Source: Favolaschia claudopus (taxonomy: Eukaryota; Basidiomycota; Agaricomycetes; Agaricales; Mycenaceae). Taken from it: a stretch of DNA of 64,000 nt. Below the pieces are notes generated by a model. It saw nothing but the letters and a program-made list of their open reading frames with translations. It was not told the origin of the DNA and searched no databases. The first letter of the stretch is position 1. Every line of letters starts with the position of its first letter. Positions 12,904 to 25,441 of this stretch are shown here, piece after piece. The DNA lies in the NCBI GenBank assembly GCA_037176885.1, contig JAWWNJ010000010.1, positions 372,001 through 436,000 of the forward strand. The letters run 5' to 3'. The position numbers and the translations under genes were made by a program.

Positions 12904-14192
12904 TTATTCCGAATGCTCTAAGTCAGAGTCGGTGTCCAGCAAACCATACGGGGCCAAATCGTTCAAGAACGGTGACTCGGCACCATTGGGTGGCGGAGTC
13001 ATATTCGAAGCATCACAATGTGCTATAACGAAATTATACAACATTTCGTTCGTCCTAGGCATCAATTCCACGTTTAATACTCTAACCAATCGAACGGAAT
13101 AGGCACTCACTCGTCTGGATGCGTTACGCTTCCCCAATGAGGCGCCCCCTCGATTATTTCAAGGCTCGCGTCAACGTTTGCTGAGTGAAAAAGATCCAGA
13201 AGCTCTTCTGCGTAGATCTTCGGATAAACCACGTCTGCAGTGCAATGCACTAGCAATACCGGACACCGAATCCGCTCCAGCGTCTCGACAGTGTACACAG
13301 GCTGATTATCCAGGAACTTGAGCGTCAAAACCTCAATCCAGTGCAGATTCACGCCGGTCCAGTTCTCTTCTGCCTTTTGGACAGAATAATCTCGAATACT
13401 GGAATTATTTGGTGAGACAGAACCGATAAGAAAGCGGGTTCACTAACGCCCTCACAAGCGGAATGTCGATGTTGCTGTACGCGAGTTGCAATGTACCGTA
13501 TATTGCATCGTCAGCCGCCTTTTTATCGGCTTCACTGGCATCGGGTTGGCGAGCTTGGATCCAGTATCGAGCGATCTCTCGACGACCTTGCATACCTTCT
13601 ATGGGCTTCGACGAACTGTGATCCGGGAAAGCTTTTCAAGAATAATCTAGCATGCGCACCTCAACCTGTGGACCAGGAGACATCATGAAGATCGATAGAA
13701 TCCTTTCAGGAGCTGCAACGGCCATTTGCAGCGCGATAGATCCCCCAGTGGCGATTCCGGCGACATGGCAAGTATCAATCTTCAATGTATTCTGTTCCGC
13801 ACAAAGCAACTAAATACACGATACCGAAAGGAATTCAAACAGACGCACCATGAGCTTCAGCACATCATCTGCTACAATCTCGCTGCCGTATGAATCATCC
13901 ACCGTCGCCGAAGTCCATCCATGCCCTCGCAAATCCATCGAAACGAGGTTGAATCTTCGTAACTCGGGGTTGGCATAATATACTAGAAAATAGAGTGAGC
14001 TAAATTGAGACGAAGTCTCGCAAGAATTGGTGGCTTACGATGGAATATCACTGAAGCCGTATACACAGGGTGAATCAGGACGATAGTTGGTATGGCTTGC
14101 ATTATCGCTGAAGCCGACGTCTCGGTGGGGGTAGCGATGTTATAGTAGAATGAGCCACGTCCAGAGGAGGTTTCAAGCTCGATACGTGGCAT
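12904..14192 (-). CDS. alpha/beta-hydrolase-like protein, nucleophile missing
   Basis: Minus-strand gene beginning at Met 14192. Introns at about 14038-13983 and 13848-13792, one near 13450-13397, and a last one removing about 13110-13063 join in frame. Recognisable parts are IVLIHPVYTAS (oxyanion region), LVSMDLRGHGWTSA, HVAGIATGGSIALQMAVAAPERI (nucleophile elbow), PVLLVHCTADVVYP (acid region) and IIEGAPHWGSVTHPDE (His region). The elbow, normally GxSxG, reads GIATG here, so the catalytic Ser is replaced by Ala. The intron between SPGPQ and EGMQGRREIARYW (about 13680-13620) could not be placed in a consistent phase. That may be a frameshift or an unusual splice site. The C-terminus is an acidic tail ending at 12904. 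Confidence 0.65.
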
Positions 14193-14896
14193 GGCGAGTG
14201 GAGGGCGGTGGGTACGGCAAAGGTGCGGACAAGACGGGTTTAGCCCTGAACGGCGCTGAGCCCCCTCTACAGCTCCGATTGTGGCGCGGGGGTCATAAAG
14301 ATTGCCGCCGCTTCAAGTTGTCGATCGATATCCAGCACTGCAATGAATGTGGCCAAGAGGCAATTAATTATAAGGTTGCTATGCGCCGGGTCTACGGATC
14401 ATCCAACTCTGCGTGGTGTATCGTACAATTGGCGCCCGATCCATCGATTCAAGGTGAGTCGATTGTTCAAATTAAACAAATATTTGGACCCACAGGGTTC
14501 GATAGTCTTCAGCCTGCTCCTCAATGAGAATGCTCGCCAAATTTTCACCCGCCGAGTCGTTGGTGAGTTCAACAGTGCAACGAGAGGGATCAAGGGCAGA
14601 TCGGAACGAAACTGATTCAAGTTGCCGAGCATCGGACGATGTGTCGCCAAGAGCTGTACCTTTTGTTGAAGCGTTTATTTTTTTCACGGAAATTCACTAC
14701 ATACTCGCGACGTATCGGGTCTATCTTCGAAACGGTTGCATGCGGAAAGATTGGACTTGACTATGCCAAGCTTTTGATGCGGCGAACCCGCCCAAAGCGC
14801 CTCCCACGGTGACAGAGGCGCGGGAAATATTCTGTCAAGTCGAGTCACAGCATCAGTCACCTTCACGCACTTGCGAGCAACCACGATGAGCACCAA
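14193..14896. other. no clear gene
   Basis: Several overlapping open frames on both strands, none with recognisable motifs. Confidence 0.4.
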
Positions 14897-15240
14897 ATGA
14901 GCACGGAGGCAGATGTGCCTTTCGAACGGCTTTCCGAGATCTTTCTGTACTGTCGTCCACGCTATGGTCGAGTTCGCCCCGATCCACAAATGGCACCCTC
15001 TCTTCACGTCCAAATCTACTTGAAATCTACCGTCGATGGCTCCAGAGCGCAGCGCTTGCCACACGGCCCACACCTTGCCTATGGAATTCTATCTTTCTCA
15101 ATTTTCTCGAGAATCCGAACATACAGCCCTACAAACTCTATTTGAATGTGAGCCCCGACTGTCGATTCAGCTCACCACGTCTCTCGCAGAACTCTGGTTC
15201 AGCCGTTCCGAGGGAACCAATTTTCACCGCGTGATCGTCA
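14897..15240 (+). pseudogene. possible F-box fragment
   Basis: A frame starting at 14897 has VPFERLSEIFLYC near its start. This resembles the first helix of fungal F-box domains (LPxELLSEIFLxC). The expected continuation is not in one frame; a second frame at 15036 continues with weakly similar text (LSIQLTTSLAELWFS). I read it as a truncated or frameshifted F-box remnant. The similarity is short. Confidence 0.3.
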
Positions 15241-16464
15241 GGACACAGGGCGCTTGCATAATGTCAATGATATCAGTTCTACACTGCCTGCGGTACACCA
15301 GGAGTCTCGTGTCCAGCCTGGTTGCTGTACTGTATCCTGCGATCTGTCACGGGCTTGGATCTGTTACAAACCTGTTCTATAAGAGCCTTATACTTAGTAC
15401 CTGATTTACGCCTATCCCAAAAAGCTTCCGCCGCAGCGACATTTTGCAGGTCACCAGTTTCCCATTGTCTAACTCGAAGGGCTCGTGGCGCTTATATTGT
15501 TGTCAGTGCCGCTCAAAAGTCCCAGAAGACAGCCTACAAAGTGCTCCGCCTTCTTTGCTCTCATTCCTCCAGTGCCAGTGGTAAGTTTTACCCGAGTTTC
15601 ATTGTTCTCAGGCTGGCTGGCTGGCAGTGGCTGCGTTTTCAAAGCTGTATCTTCCATCCCAGATGTCTTGCCGGACCAATTGCGTCCGGTTCGAAAACGG
15701 GCGCATCCAATCCCCGCGTTCAACACTGCAAAAATGGCTGAAATCACTTCATTCCATCTTCCGCCAGAGTCCACTGATATCGCTGCACAGGCATCTGTTT
15801 GGCCGATGCCTCAACTCTTCCCGGTCAATTCGTAGGCGCTATTGACCCGACACGTCAGCTTCGAACCAATTTTGTGGAAGAACAGAGTGCCACAGCTTCG
15901 TATCGATCTTTTGCCTCGAATCGATGATATTATCTTGTTCGTGCTGTATACAGTTTACAGCCAAGCCCGAGTATCCCATATACTCGCTCTTCACACTGTT
16001 GAGACTGCCAGCGCTGCTGCGTTTCGGCTAGCAGTCGCCATCGTCAATATCTTTCGGAATCAATAATCGGCCAACCCCCCAGACTCTCACGGATAAGCAG
16101 CGCAACGTCCAACCCACATTCTCCATGGCATTGGCAATGCCACATCGAGGCACTGCTCCCACTGGTGAAATAAATAGCTCCACGGACATCCATCACGACA
16201 ATCTCGATAGATTATGATGATGATGCATCTTTGTATTTGTTCCGTCGTTGTTGTCTGCTTTCATCGTTGTTGTCTGCTTTCATGCTCTTGTATTTTTCAC
16301 CCGCAGACGAGGCACTGGCACAGTATAAGATGCTGTACCTCAGGCTCTGGCATTTCGCGCTCTTCCATCCCGTCCACTTGCCGGGAAAGTGGTGGGTGTC
16401 CCAGTATCTTTGGTTCGCGGACTAGCGGAATTCCACTAACGTCGACTATGCGCATTTTTAGGCG
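15241..16464. other. no clear gene
   Basis: Open frames of up to about 139 codons exist on both strands but show no family features and no clear exon chain. Confidence 0.4.
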
Positions 16465-17734
16465 ATGATATCTTTCCTTCAAGCCACCATCTCAGGGCTG
16501 GTCTCAATCTTTATTCTCTTCCCCGGTGAGTAAGTCTTGTGCGCATTGTGATGCCCCGGTTCTAATCCGAGAATCTGGGTGTAGCCAGTTGTGTTTCCGC
16601 GCCCGTCCCCGTTCAATCAGTTCAAACCGCTGTGACTTTATGGCAGATCAATGGAGGAAGACTTCTAGGGGCCCAGGTTACCCTCCCACTGGAGCCACTG
16701 GGAACTCTCGCTGACGGTTCAGCCACTACCTATCTTTACCAAGCCCTCAACGCCCACTTCATCACAACAACCAACTCATTCGGCTTTACAACACAAACAA
16801 TCCCGATACCCAGTGAGTTATTTTTAGTGCTAAGAATACAATCCTCCGTCAACTGAATCTTTGTATTCTTATCTTTTAGCTCCTCGCACAGTCATAGCCT
16901 CTGCTTCGGGATGGTACGAGTCATTGGAATCTGGCCGTGGGATATCCTGTGGTCTTGTTAATTCAACCTTCGGACAATGTTTCGACCTGTCCAACGGTAC
17001 AACGAAGGCAGCCACTGCCTCAGGGAAACCGATTGCTGAAGTGATTGCGATTGCGAGTCCGACCCCGACTTCTACGAGTATCGAATCTGTCTCAAGTTCT
17101 TCAGGACCGACGACGTCTGTAGGGCTTGAATTAGCGCGTAAGTTGAGCGCTCAAATTAAGAGCAATTATATCTGATTCAAGATACCATTTTACAGCTCCC
17201 ACAGCGTCTCCCTCGTCAAGTCCCAGCCACTCCTCGACTCGGAAGGGAGTTATCGCAGGAGGAATCATAGCAGCTTTCTTAGTCGTGTTTCTCGGTATCG
17301 CCGCGTGCCTACTCCTTCGACGTCGCCGGCTTCAGCAGCAACGGTACCAAGACGAATTCGCTGCCCGTGGATACAACCACACTCCCACTTCTTCTGGCCA
17401 ACCCCGGGCCAGGTCCAGCGAACCAGTTACAGCATTCGAAACCTTTTCAGCCGGGCCAAGGTCAGAAAAAGCACAAATTGCCGCTCAGTACCACCGGAGG
17501 GATGAGTCGAGTGGGGGTAGTAGCAGTAGCAGCAGTCAATCTTCCTCCAGCCCCTCGGCTGCACATTCACCGCAGCCTTCCCATTCATCGGCTCATATCC
17601 CGACAGAGGAATTGGTTCGAATATTAGCCGAGAGGATGCAGAGTGCAGATGATATTCGTTCCGCTACCGCTGCCGCGGGACACGACGTGGCACCTCCGGC
17701 GTATCCTACTACGCCGCGGTTTCGTGGCAACTAG
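16465..17734 (+). CDS. mucin-like single-pass membrane protein
   Basis: Four exons: 16465-16525, 16585-16812, 16880-17137 and 17196-17734, each junction in phase 1. The N-terminus (MISFLQATISGLVSIFILF) is a signal peptide. An ectodomain of about 160 residues follows, with two conserved-looking Cys (RGISCGL, FGQCFDL), and then a Ser/Thr/Pro-rich stalk. Next come a membrane segment (VIAGGIIAAFLVVFLGIAACLLL) and RRRR as stop-transfer. The cytoplasmic tail has a Ser-rich tract and ends with VAPPAYPTTPRF. This layout is widespread in Agaricomycete genomes; the function is unknown. The gene looks intact. Confidence 0.8.
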
Positions 17735-20700
17735 CTCAATTTTGCGTGTGGAAAGGTGAAAGAAAAGGTGAAACAGAAGTTTTCATTTGTTGTATGTATC
17801 TTCTTGAACTTTTGTAACTTGGACTTACCTTGATTCGGGGACTGTATTGACGCGCATTATAGAACGATCAATGCATACTTTGTAAAGTCAAACGCGTAAA
17901 CGGTGGACGCGAAAGGCGACCCATGCGAGAAACGTGATCGCGATTGATGATCAATCATGATGGAACAGATTCAACACTTCAACCGAATCAACGTTATCCA
18001 CAGTTGCGGTACAATTTTCCCTCAAATTTTGAATTCCTCTCCAACCTTCCGCCAATAGCATGACTGGCCGGAATTACCCGACCATATTTGCCCACTACTT
18101 ACATCACATAAAGACAGAAAAATTCCCGAGCGCGTTTTTGTCGATTATTCGCTTCAACAACTGAAAGCACCAGAGTGGAGGAGGATGATGATGCGTTAAA
18201 GAGTTGGGGAGGTCGGTTGAAATGTAGGTGAGCAAGGGTTGCAATTTTAACGGTCCAAGTGCGTTAACTTATTCAGACAGTCGTTCGATCGTTCTGTCCC
18301 TTGTAAGACGTTCATAGACCGAGGCGCATATTTGAGGTTGGCGTTGAAGACAAGGAGTGCTCGGCCGAACCCTGCCGAACCGTAGCGGAACCGAAGCAAC
18401 GTGACCAGTTCCCACGTTTGTCCCTTGACCTCGACCAGTCTGAGTGACCACAGCGACGGCTTGGCGACGGCGACGACTGGCGGGCTTTAGTCTTCTCGTT
18501 CACGCCAAGCCCTCGTTGCTATCCAGCATGATGTCCACCGTCTACGCCCATAGCCTCAAGCCACTCCTACTGTCTAACTAAATCGACGCTCCAGCCACTC
18601 TCATCCGATACGTCAAGCGACCTGCACGAGTCCTTTCTGGACGCGTTTGACGCTGCGCTAGACCCTCGATAGAGTCGATACGAACCTATGCATGCCCTGG
18701 CGGCTGTCTCTCGATGGATAGGCATAAGGCGACTCTCCCCCGACCAATAGGAAGGCTCCCAGGTCGTCTCTTTAGCAGAATGAAGGTATGTGCTCCCTCG
18801 TCCTCGTCTCCCGTCGTACACGGTGCTGAAATAGTTTCTTTGTCGTCCTCGAAGGTGCATTCGTGCCCAAGAGAGCTTCTACAATACAGCACGGTTCGCC
18901 GCTTTGACGGCGTCTATGCTGCCCGCGGAATGCCTTCCCTCGCTGCTTCCCTGGCTGAAGGTCACAGTAGAAGTAGGAGGTGGAAACGTCTGCTATTCTG
19001 TGCGCTCTGGACGCCTATGTAGGCAAGTGCGATCTTGGATTCCGTTTTCACGAAAGCTCGCTTACCCTGTTTTGAAAGTCCCCTTTTATCATCCGTCGTT
19101 CCACATCCAAGCCCGCGCCCTCGTGGACCGTACGCCTCAGCCCGCCGCTCACGCCTGCCCGCCGAACGAACGCCGGCTTCGCTGTGAGTACGTGCACACT
19201 TTCTGGCCGGTGGTGGGGCGTAGACCGCCCGTGCATGCGTGTAGGTACGCTACTCCCGCTCCATCGTTTCTTTCATATTCTTCCGCTAGCGTGACGAGTT
19301 CTTACTGTTTCTCCGCCCAGTATATTCGAGGGTATCTGTGGCGACGGTGGTGGGGCCTATGGGGATCACTCAGTCAGAGAAGGAATGCAAAACCGAAGGA
19401 TGCAAAGAAGGAGGTACAATAAGTAAAAGGAAGACAAGCGGCGGTGTCCGCCGTACGTTCTCCTTCTCTCTTCCGTGGTACGATAGCGGGGGTACTGACT
19501 TTCTCTTCAGACATTGAGAGGTATGTACCTTCGTATCCCCCAAATTCGCAAGGCCTCTTGTCAAGGTGGGCCTTTTGGTCTCGTCTTCATCGTCCCCGTC
19601 CCCGTGGGCTTCGCTCATGCTGATGAGCTCTACCTTCAGCCGCACCCGTTTTGGCTATACAACCGCCTCCTCTGTCCGCGTCAGCCCCGGTGTCGTCTGC
19701 TGGTGTTGTCATCGATGCGGGATCGTTAGAGCTGAAGGCGGTGGAGAGGAAAGTGGTGCGGTGGAGGAAGGGGATGGGGAAGGTATGGGGGATGGATGGA
19801 TACGCGATCGTGTGTGGGTTTTCTGTGGCAGTTAACGCTCGGGAGGGAGCAGGTCAGTCAGTCTTGTCTTTGCTGTGTCTGTCGTGTGTGCGCTGACCGA
19901 CATATAAGTCTAGGCGTCCGACTATCTCAGCGCCGTAGCGGATTGTCAAGGTCTTCCGCCGCTATCGTATTGCTTGTCTTTAGCATCGCGGTAGCTGCGC
20001 CTCGTCGACACAGCCCCTGTGATGCGCATCGGCCACTGCGCATCTCTGGAGCTTCGTGGTCTGCATTCGAGTCTCCCGCTGCCGTCGCCCGCGTTCCATG
20101 CAGCCCCCGCTCTGACGTCCATGCGCTTCACCGGCGTCGCTACCCACTCTGCCTGCATCGTCGGAATCCTGGGATTGCTTGGCTTTCGACGATGGCCCCG
20201 CTGAATGGCTTCCGTGGTGTCGACTTCGGATTCCGATCTTGCGTGATCGGAGATGGGGTGTAGCTGGAACCGCACCTTGCAGGCTTGAGGGAAAGCGCGC
20301 TCACTCGTCTATCACCCGATATCGCGGTATCGCTAGACGACGCGTCGGGGCTGGATCAAGGGCACAGCATCCTGGGTCAATGATTCCCAGACATTTCGGG
20401 AGTGGGACTGGGGGGACTGGGTGACCTCCGTCGAACCTTGCCGGTGTTTTTTGGAGCGAGCTCGCGTCCCTCGCTACCTTTTTTCCGGGAGTCGCAACTC
20501 GTATCTGTGCCTCGATATCTTGCATATTTCTCTGACTTTTCTCCCCCAACTCGCAAGCACAACCTTACCTCCCACCCGTTGCTCATCCCCTCCTTTGGGT
20601 ACTCGACACGCCGCTGCTTCGTCCGTGCTGCCTCGCCGGGGGCATTTCGTTTCCGTCTCCTTCCTGTTTAGGAAATTATTTTGATTTTTTTATTTGGTCT

Positions 20701-20859
20701 TGTTGAATGACCAAGGCACTCGACCTATCCCTTGCGTTCTTCTGAGGCTTTTTCCCGTCGGTGCTCAGTTTATGTTGTCTTGAACCCTTACATGATTTCG
20801 ACGTAGAATTCCCGGTACAATGCGACAAACTCAATTCTCCCGCGACAGTGACGTTCTCC
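17735..20859. other. no clear gene
   Basis: About 3.1 kb with overlapping open frames on both strands, mostly GC-rich shadows. No exon chain or known domain was recognised. Confidence 0.45.
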
Positions 20860-21493
20860 AGACTCCCGTCTTCTCCCGTTCACTGGCAATGTTCTATGCT
20901 ACTAGTACTTACCTTATATCGTTCGATCGAGATTATTATATTCATTATCGAGACATTCCAAGGCACCTCAATCCTTGTCTCTGGTGCCACTCCAGGGGAG
21001 GATAAAGGTGCTGATTGGGCTCTGCAGATGGAATTCACGCTCGACGGGAACACAACAAGGACACCTTTTCATCGTGAACCCAATTATATCACGAAACCGC
21101 AAAGGGGACCGTGCCGTGTAATCTTCCTTCCTTCCTTCCGCATTTCACCTACTTCTCGGCGGCAAAATTGGAGGCGGGAAATCATACCCTTGTTGGAAAA
21201 TTGTCTCCGTGGCGGGTACAGAGCCATTCACCGCGTCTGTCTCCACACTGGCAGTACAAAATCTTGGCTCGATTAAGGGCTCTCAGCAAACTCACCCTCT
21301 CCCAACATTTCAACCCCTTCGCCATCAAAATCAAAATGGGGAGGATTCCCATGTTCAACAATCGACTTCGAGGGATGCGGTCGGTGAAGCGACGGAAACA
21401 CTGGAAACGCGCATGAGAGAGTTACAGTCCCAAATGGGATTGTTAACAAGGGAAATGCAGACTCAGATTTCGCCTCCGTCATACCGGGACTGA
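20860..21493 (+). pseudogene. remnant of a membrane-protein gene
   Basis: A frame with FQGTSILVSGATPGEDKG and MEFTLDGN, then a second frame with AAKLEAGNHTLVGKLS, then a third with a heptad-like stretch and the C-terminus TQISPPSYRD. In this order they follow the usual ectodomain-to-tail text of mucin-like membrane proteins. At least two frame changes are needed (near 21108 and 21200) and the membrane segment is not visible. I read it as a decayed relative of the gene at 16465. Confidence 0.5.
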
Positions 21494-21653
21494 TATGTAA
21501 ACTCCGAGCTCAAACATTTTTTGGTTTGTTCGGATAGATGAAATAGATATTAGATACCGTCGATAAGAAGCGGAAAAGCCAAGATCTAGAGGAGAATATC
21601 TATGCTACCGTGATTTTCCAAGTGAGATCTATAACTCCTCAAGCTTGTTTCGA

Positions 21654-23282
21654 CTACTCGTCATCCACCGGATCCCACATGTACTCCAGATTTTCAAGCT
21701 CGTCCAGCTGCTCCTCCACCACGGAATCCAGCTCCCTAACAAACCCCTGAATACCGAACACATCCAGCTCGAACAACTCAACATCATCCACCCGCGAACG
21801 CGCGAATTGCAACAGCACTTTGTCGTCGAACTTCAGCATACTGTGTGCCATGAGGCCGGAAAGACGGGGCACGAGGGACGGTGTGTCGGGTCTGCGGGTA
21901 AGCGCGACAAGAAGGGAGTCGCCGAGCAGAACCTGGCTTGCTCCGTTATGAAGAACGGGGATGTCGGAGATGGCGAGGTGCTCGAGAAACGACAAGTGGT
22001 TCAAACATTCGAGTAGTTGGTCCTGTTCGATGACGACGTTCCAGAGATGAAGGATTTGTAGATGCGTACTGAATCCCGAACGCATGGCGAGATGAATGAA
22101 TTGCGTATGGGGCCAATGAAGGAGAGCCGATTCTGGACTGTACGCATTGGTATTCATGTCTAGTCGGCTGAGGGAAGGCAGTGTGAGGCTGTCGAACACT
22201 CTCCCGGAAGCCGTTTGGGAGTGGGAAGGGGAGTATGCGTAAACGAGATGAAGCATGAAGGTAGAAAGCGGGGATATGATTTCGCGCAGCGTTGGGGTCC
22301 CACTCAGTGCTCCCTCCACACCCATGAGACGGAGTTGGAATTCCGCCGAGGCGGGGAGACGGGGCAAAGCGAGAAGCGAGATCAAGGTGTCCAAGTTAAG
22401 GCATGGTTCATCACAGCGCAAGACGCTCAACTGCTGTAGCGGAAGCTGAGTGAGGTCGAGCCCGTTGTTGGGTGTGCAAACGACTTCGACAACCTGGAGA
22501 CGGGGCGCGTCGTGGAAGATGTCGAGGGTTCCCGGGGTGAAAATCCCCCTCAGCGAGAGGAATTCAAGACGAGGAAGCCTTCCAGTCGCAGCGGAGAGGC
22601 CTCGAAGATCAAGCACCAGCTGGCAGAATGAAGCTGATTGCCATCTTTCTGAGTGCTGAGCGAGGAGCTTGAGAATGCTCGTGGGGAAGCTAGGAGAAGT
22701 AGCCTGACCACAATAAACGGAGATCAAAAGGGAAGATAATCCACCCCTATCGAGTACCTGTGGCAACACGAGCAGGACCTTGTCGAAAATTTCAGATGTC
22801 TCCCATAATCTAGCATCCAGTGCGATTTCCTTCCATAAAGTAGGAGTTCCCATTGCAACAGTGTGCCATGAGCTGCTGACTTGTGATACGGTGTACAGCG
22901 GAGAATGGGCGAGATGCTTTAATGCTTCTCCAGCTGATGGTGACTCCTCCATCATGTCGTGCTCGTATCTGCACTCCGAATCCGAGAAAGAGAATATCTC
23001 GGCGAGAACTTCGGCGGGAACGCGCCGAATGGGATGAACGGACGAGAGATATTCGTTACGACGTTGTGTAAGTTGAATCCAGTCATTTTCGAATTCGCAA
23101 AGCACGTCTTTCAGCCGAGTCATCTCAGCTTCGTAGCGCAGGATGTCGGCCGATAGAGCATCTATGGCGGGGCGAGGGTCACCTTCACGGCTCCTATCAG
23201 CAAATGAGACATAGTATGTATCAATTTTACCTTGTGCCCATGCTTGTAGATGCAACTGTGAGCGAACAAAAACGGCAGCCAT
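21654..23282 (-). CDS. F-box / leucine-rich-repeat-like protein
   Basis: Single open frame of 542 codons. A heptad-rich N-terminal part (residues about 40-80) is followed by the F-box HPIRRVPAEVLAEIFSFSDSE and SSWHTVAMGTPTLWKEI. Degenerate leucine-rich segments follow (LEFLSLRGIF, LSVLRCDEPC, LQILHLWNVV). The C-terminus is acidic (MWDPVDDE). F-box proteins of this type act as substrate adaptors in SCF ubiquitin ligases. This is a large expanded family in mushrooms and the substrate is unknown. A 37-nt GT..AG stretch near residue 20 could be an intron, but removing it would shift the frame, so I kept the unspliced model. Confidence 0.85.
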   Translation of the reverse strand: MAAVFVRSQLHLQAWAQGKIDTYYVSFADRSREGDPRPAIDALSADILRYEAEMTRLKDVLCEFENDWIQLTQRRNEYLSSVHPIRRVPAEVLAEIFSFSDSECRYEHDMMEESPSAGEALKHLAHSPLYTVSQVSSSWHTVAMGTPTLWKEIALDARLWETSEIFDKVLLVLPQVLDRGGLSSLLISVYCGQATSPSFPTSILKLLAQHSERWQSASFCQLVLDLRGLSAATGRLPRLEFLSLRGIFTPGTLDIFHDAPRLQVVEVVCTPNNGLDLTQLPLQQLSVLRCDEPCLNLDTLISLLALPRLPASAEFQLRLMGVEGALSGTPTLREIISPLSTFMLHLVYAYSPSHSQTASGRVFDSLTLPSLSRLDMNTNAYSPESALLHWPHTQFIHLAMRSGFSTHLQILHLWNVVIEQDQLLECLNHLSFLEHLAISDIPVLHNGASQVLLGDSLLVALTRRPDTPSLVPRLSGLMAHSMLKFDDKVLLQFARSRVDDVELFELDVFGIQGFVRELDSVVEEQLDELENLEYMWDPVDDE

Positions 23283-25438
23283 GGTGGTTTGGGAAGAGTG
23301 ACGATCACGAAATCATCAGATCAGTAACACCTGTTACCGTCACATTTGGGGGTTGATAATCCGATCAGCTGGGTCGTTATTTGCCCACAGCCACATGTTA
23401 TTTGCCACTTTCGCATCATTTTCTCCTCTTCACTGGCTTGCGGGTGTCTCAAGTACTCAAAAATTCCTGGAGGTCCACTATGAACATGCAACTCTAACTC
23501 TATCAAGTTAATTCCCTGGAAGCGGAGTTTTACATGGCTAGACAGGAAAATGGCAAGTAACACGGGCGCTTGGCTAATAACATGATGCCATCAATTGCCG
23601 CTCCTTTGTCTCCTTCGCCGTCTCTTGGTCGCGCTCCGGGCGCAATCTCTGCTCAGCTTAGACTGTCCATCGTGCTAGAACTATCTCTGGCTCTTTCAAG
23701 GCTGCTTTGAAGCACAACCTCTATATGTCAAGACCAGTCTGGACTGAGGACTCAGACTCAGCTCCTTTGTTCTCCGACATGAAAACACGAGCGGCCAAAA
23801 GGCTCGAAAGATTTGGGCATCGCGCTCACCACCATGCCGGCGACCTAGAACACAGGACAGAGAGGAATTGCACTCAGAGCTTCTGTTTCAAACACTTGGA
23901 AGGAATTTATTTCGAATTCATTGATTTCGGGACCACCAACTATTCTCTTGACTGTGTAATTCCTCTGGTGTGTGTCCTGTTTCCATTGTACCATTGCTAA
24001 CCATGATAACCGGCTCTTAACATGCCAGATATTCAAGATTGAAGAGCCAGCACACATAGGTATGCATTTGACTTGACGTTTCAATTTCGCTCGGGGGTTA
24101 CTAGTCGCCGCCCTTCCGGATCCCCGCGGCCCCCGTTGCGCATCAAAGGCGACTTACTTTTGTCAGTAACGGCCACAGCGCTCAGCTCAGTTGAGCCGGC
24201 GCTGCTGGTTTGTGTTCTTTCGGTTTTACGCTCTGGGCCTCATACACAACTCTCATAGACCGTTTTTGTTGGCTAGCTGTTATCTTGGTATTTACTTACC
24301 CTAGATCGGATCATGTATCTGCTTGTTCCAATGAATGACCACTAGTGACCACTACTACAATATTCAAATTCCGTTATAATCCTCGAATCATTTCACGGTT
24401 CATTGCCGAATCTCGACGTGTCAAGAATGGTTTCGAATGGATTGTCTTGGAAGCATGCAAGTCTGAATAAACCTACCAATGCAGGAGAAGTCTCCTTGAG
24501 CATCGAGAAATCCCTCCTTTCTCTCCCTTCTTTCTTTCTTTTTTCGTGTTTTTCTGTCACGAGACCCAGTACATTCAAAAAAAAACCCATTTGGGCTTTG
24601 CCGGGGTCTGCCCACGGATCACGACCATTTGATTACCGTCTTGGGGTTCCATTGTTCCACCCGTTCGTTTTTCCCCGTCGATGACTACGCCAGCGGCCAA
24701 ACCACAACAAATGGACCGCACTCAGTTCCGACCGAGCAAAAATAAAAAAAAAGGACACACCAAGTCGGTGAATGAATTCTACGTGCGAATAAGTAATCCA
24801 GCGTTGAGCCCCCTTCTTGTATGAGTCGTATCTTCTAAATTATTCCGTCAAAAGCTCTTCGTTATTCAATATCCGTTTTCATTCCGGATCTCGTGGTTCC
24901 CGTCCCCACTTCCTCCCCAACCAAAACAAAAAGACAATACCCATGAATGTGCGCGGAATCGAACACATCCCACGGAATTCTTCTTTAGTAAACAAAGTTG
25001 GTGGGATGGAAGCCCACCTCACAGACGATACCATTCACTTGACTCAGTGAAATCAGGAGCGACAAAGGTGAGAGACACTCAAATTGACAAGTAGGATACA
25101 AGTTCTCTACCTGAAAGACATTACTTGCATCCGAACAGAATTCATTCAGGTAGACGGTAAGTTGGTCAGGGATTTTGGAATGAAATCTTGAATTCAAGGC
25201 ATCAGATCTCTCCGTTGGGAGTCGACCCATGGATACTACGCGAATTCGGATTTTAACCTCTCACGACCAAAGGTTCAAGTTGAGGCGTTCGCCGCAACAC
25301 ATGTACAGGAGAGAGAAGGTACCTAACTGATTCGCATTATTCGAGTATTCCTCGAGTGTTTCATTATATTTGCATCTACATCTCGCAGGCGCAAATAAGC
25401 ATTTTGTTCAAACTCTGTTCGCACCAAAAAAAACCACC
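23283..25438. other. no clear gene
   Basis: No convincing coding sequence. It forms the left flank of the giant transposon. Confidence 0.45.
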
Positions 25439-25441
25439 TAT
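25439..25441. repeat. target-site duplication, left (TAT)
   Basis: Three bases directly before the left terminus, identical to those directly after the right terminus. Three bases alone match by chance about once in 64, but they adjoin exact ends of a long inverted repeat and have the length expected for CACTA elements. Confidence 0.7.

Noticed and set aside
14684..15073. 129-codon minus-strand frame
   Set aside because: No family features, overlaps the F-box-like fragment on the other strand, no exon partners.
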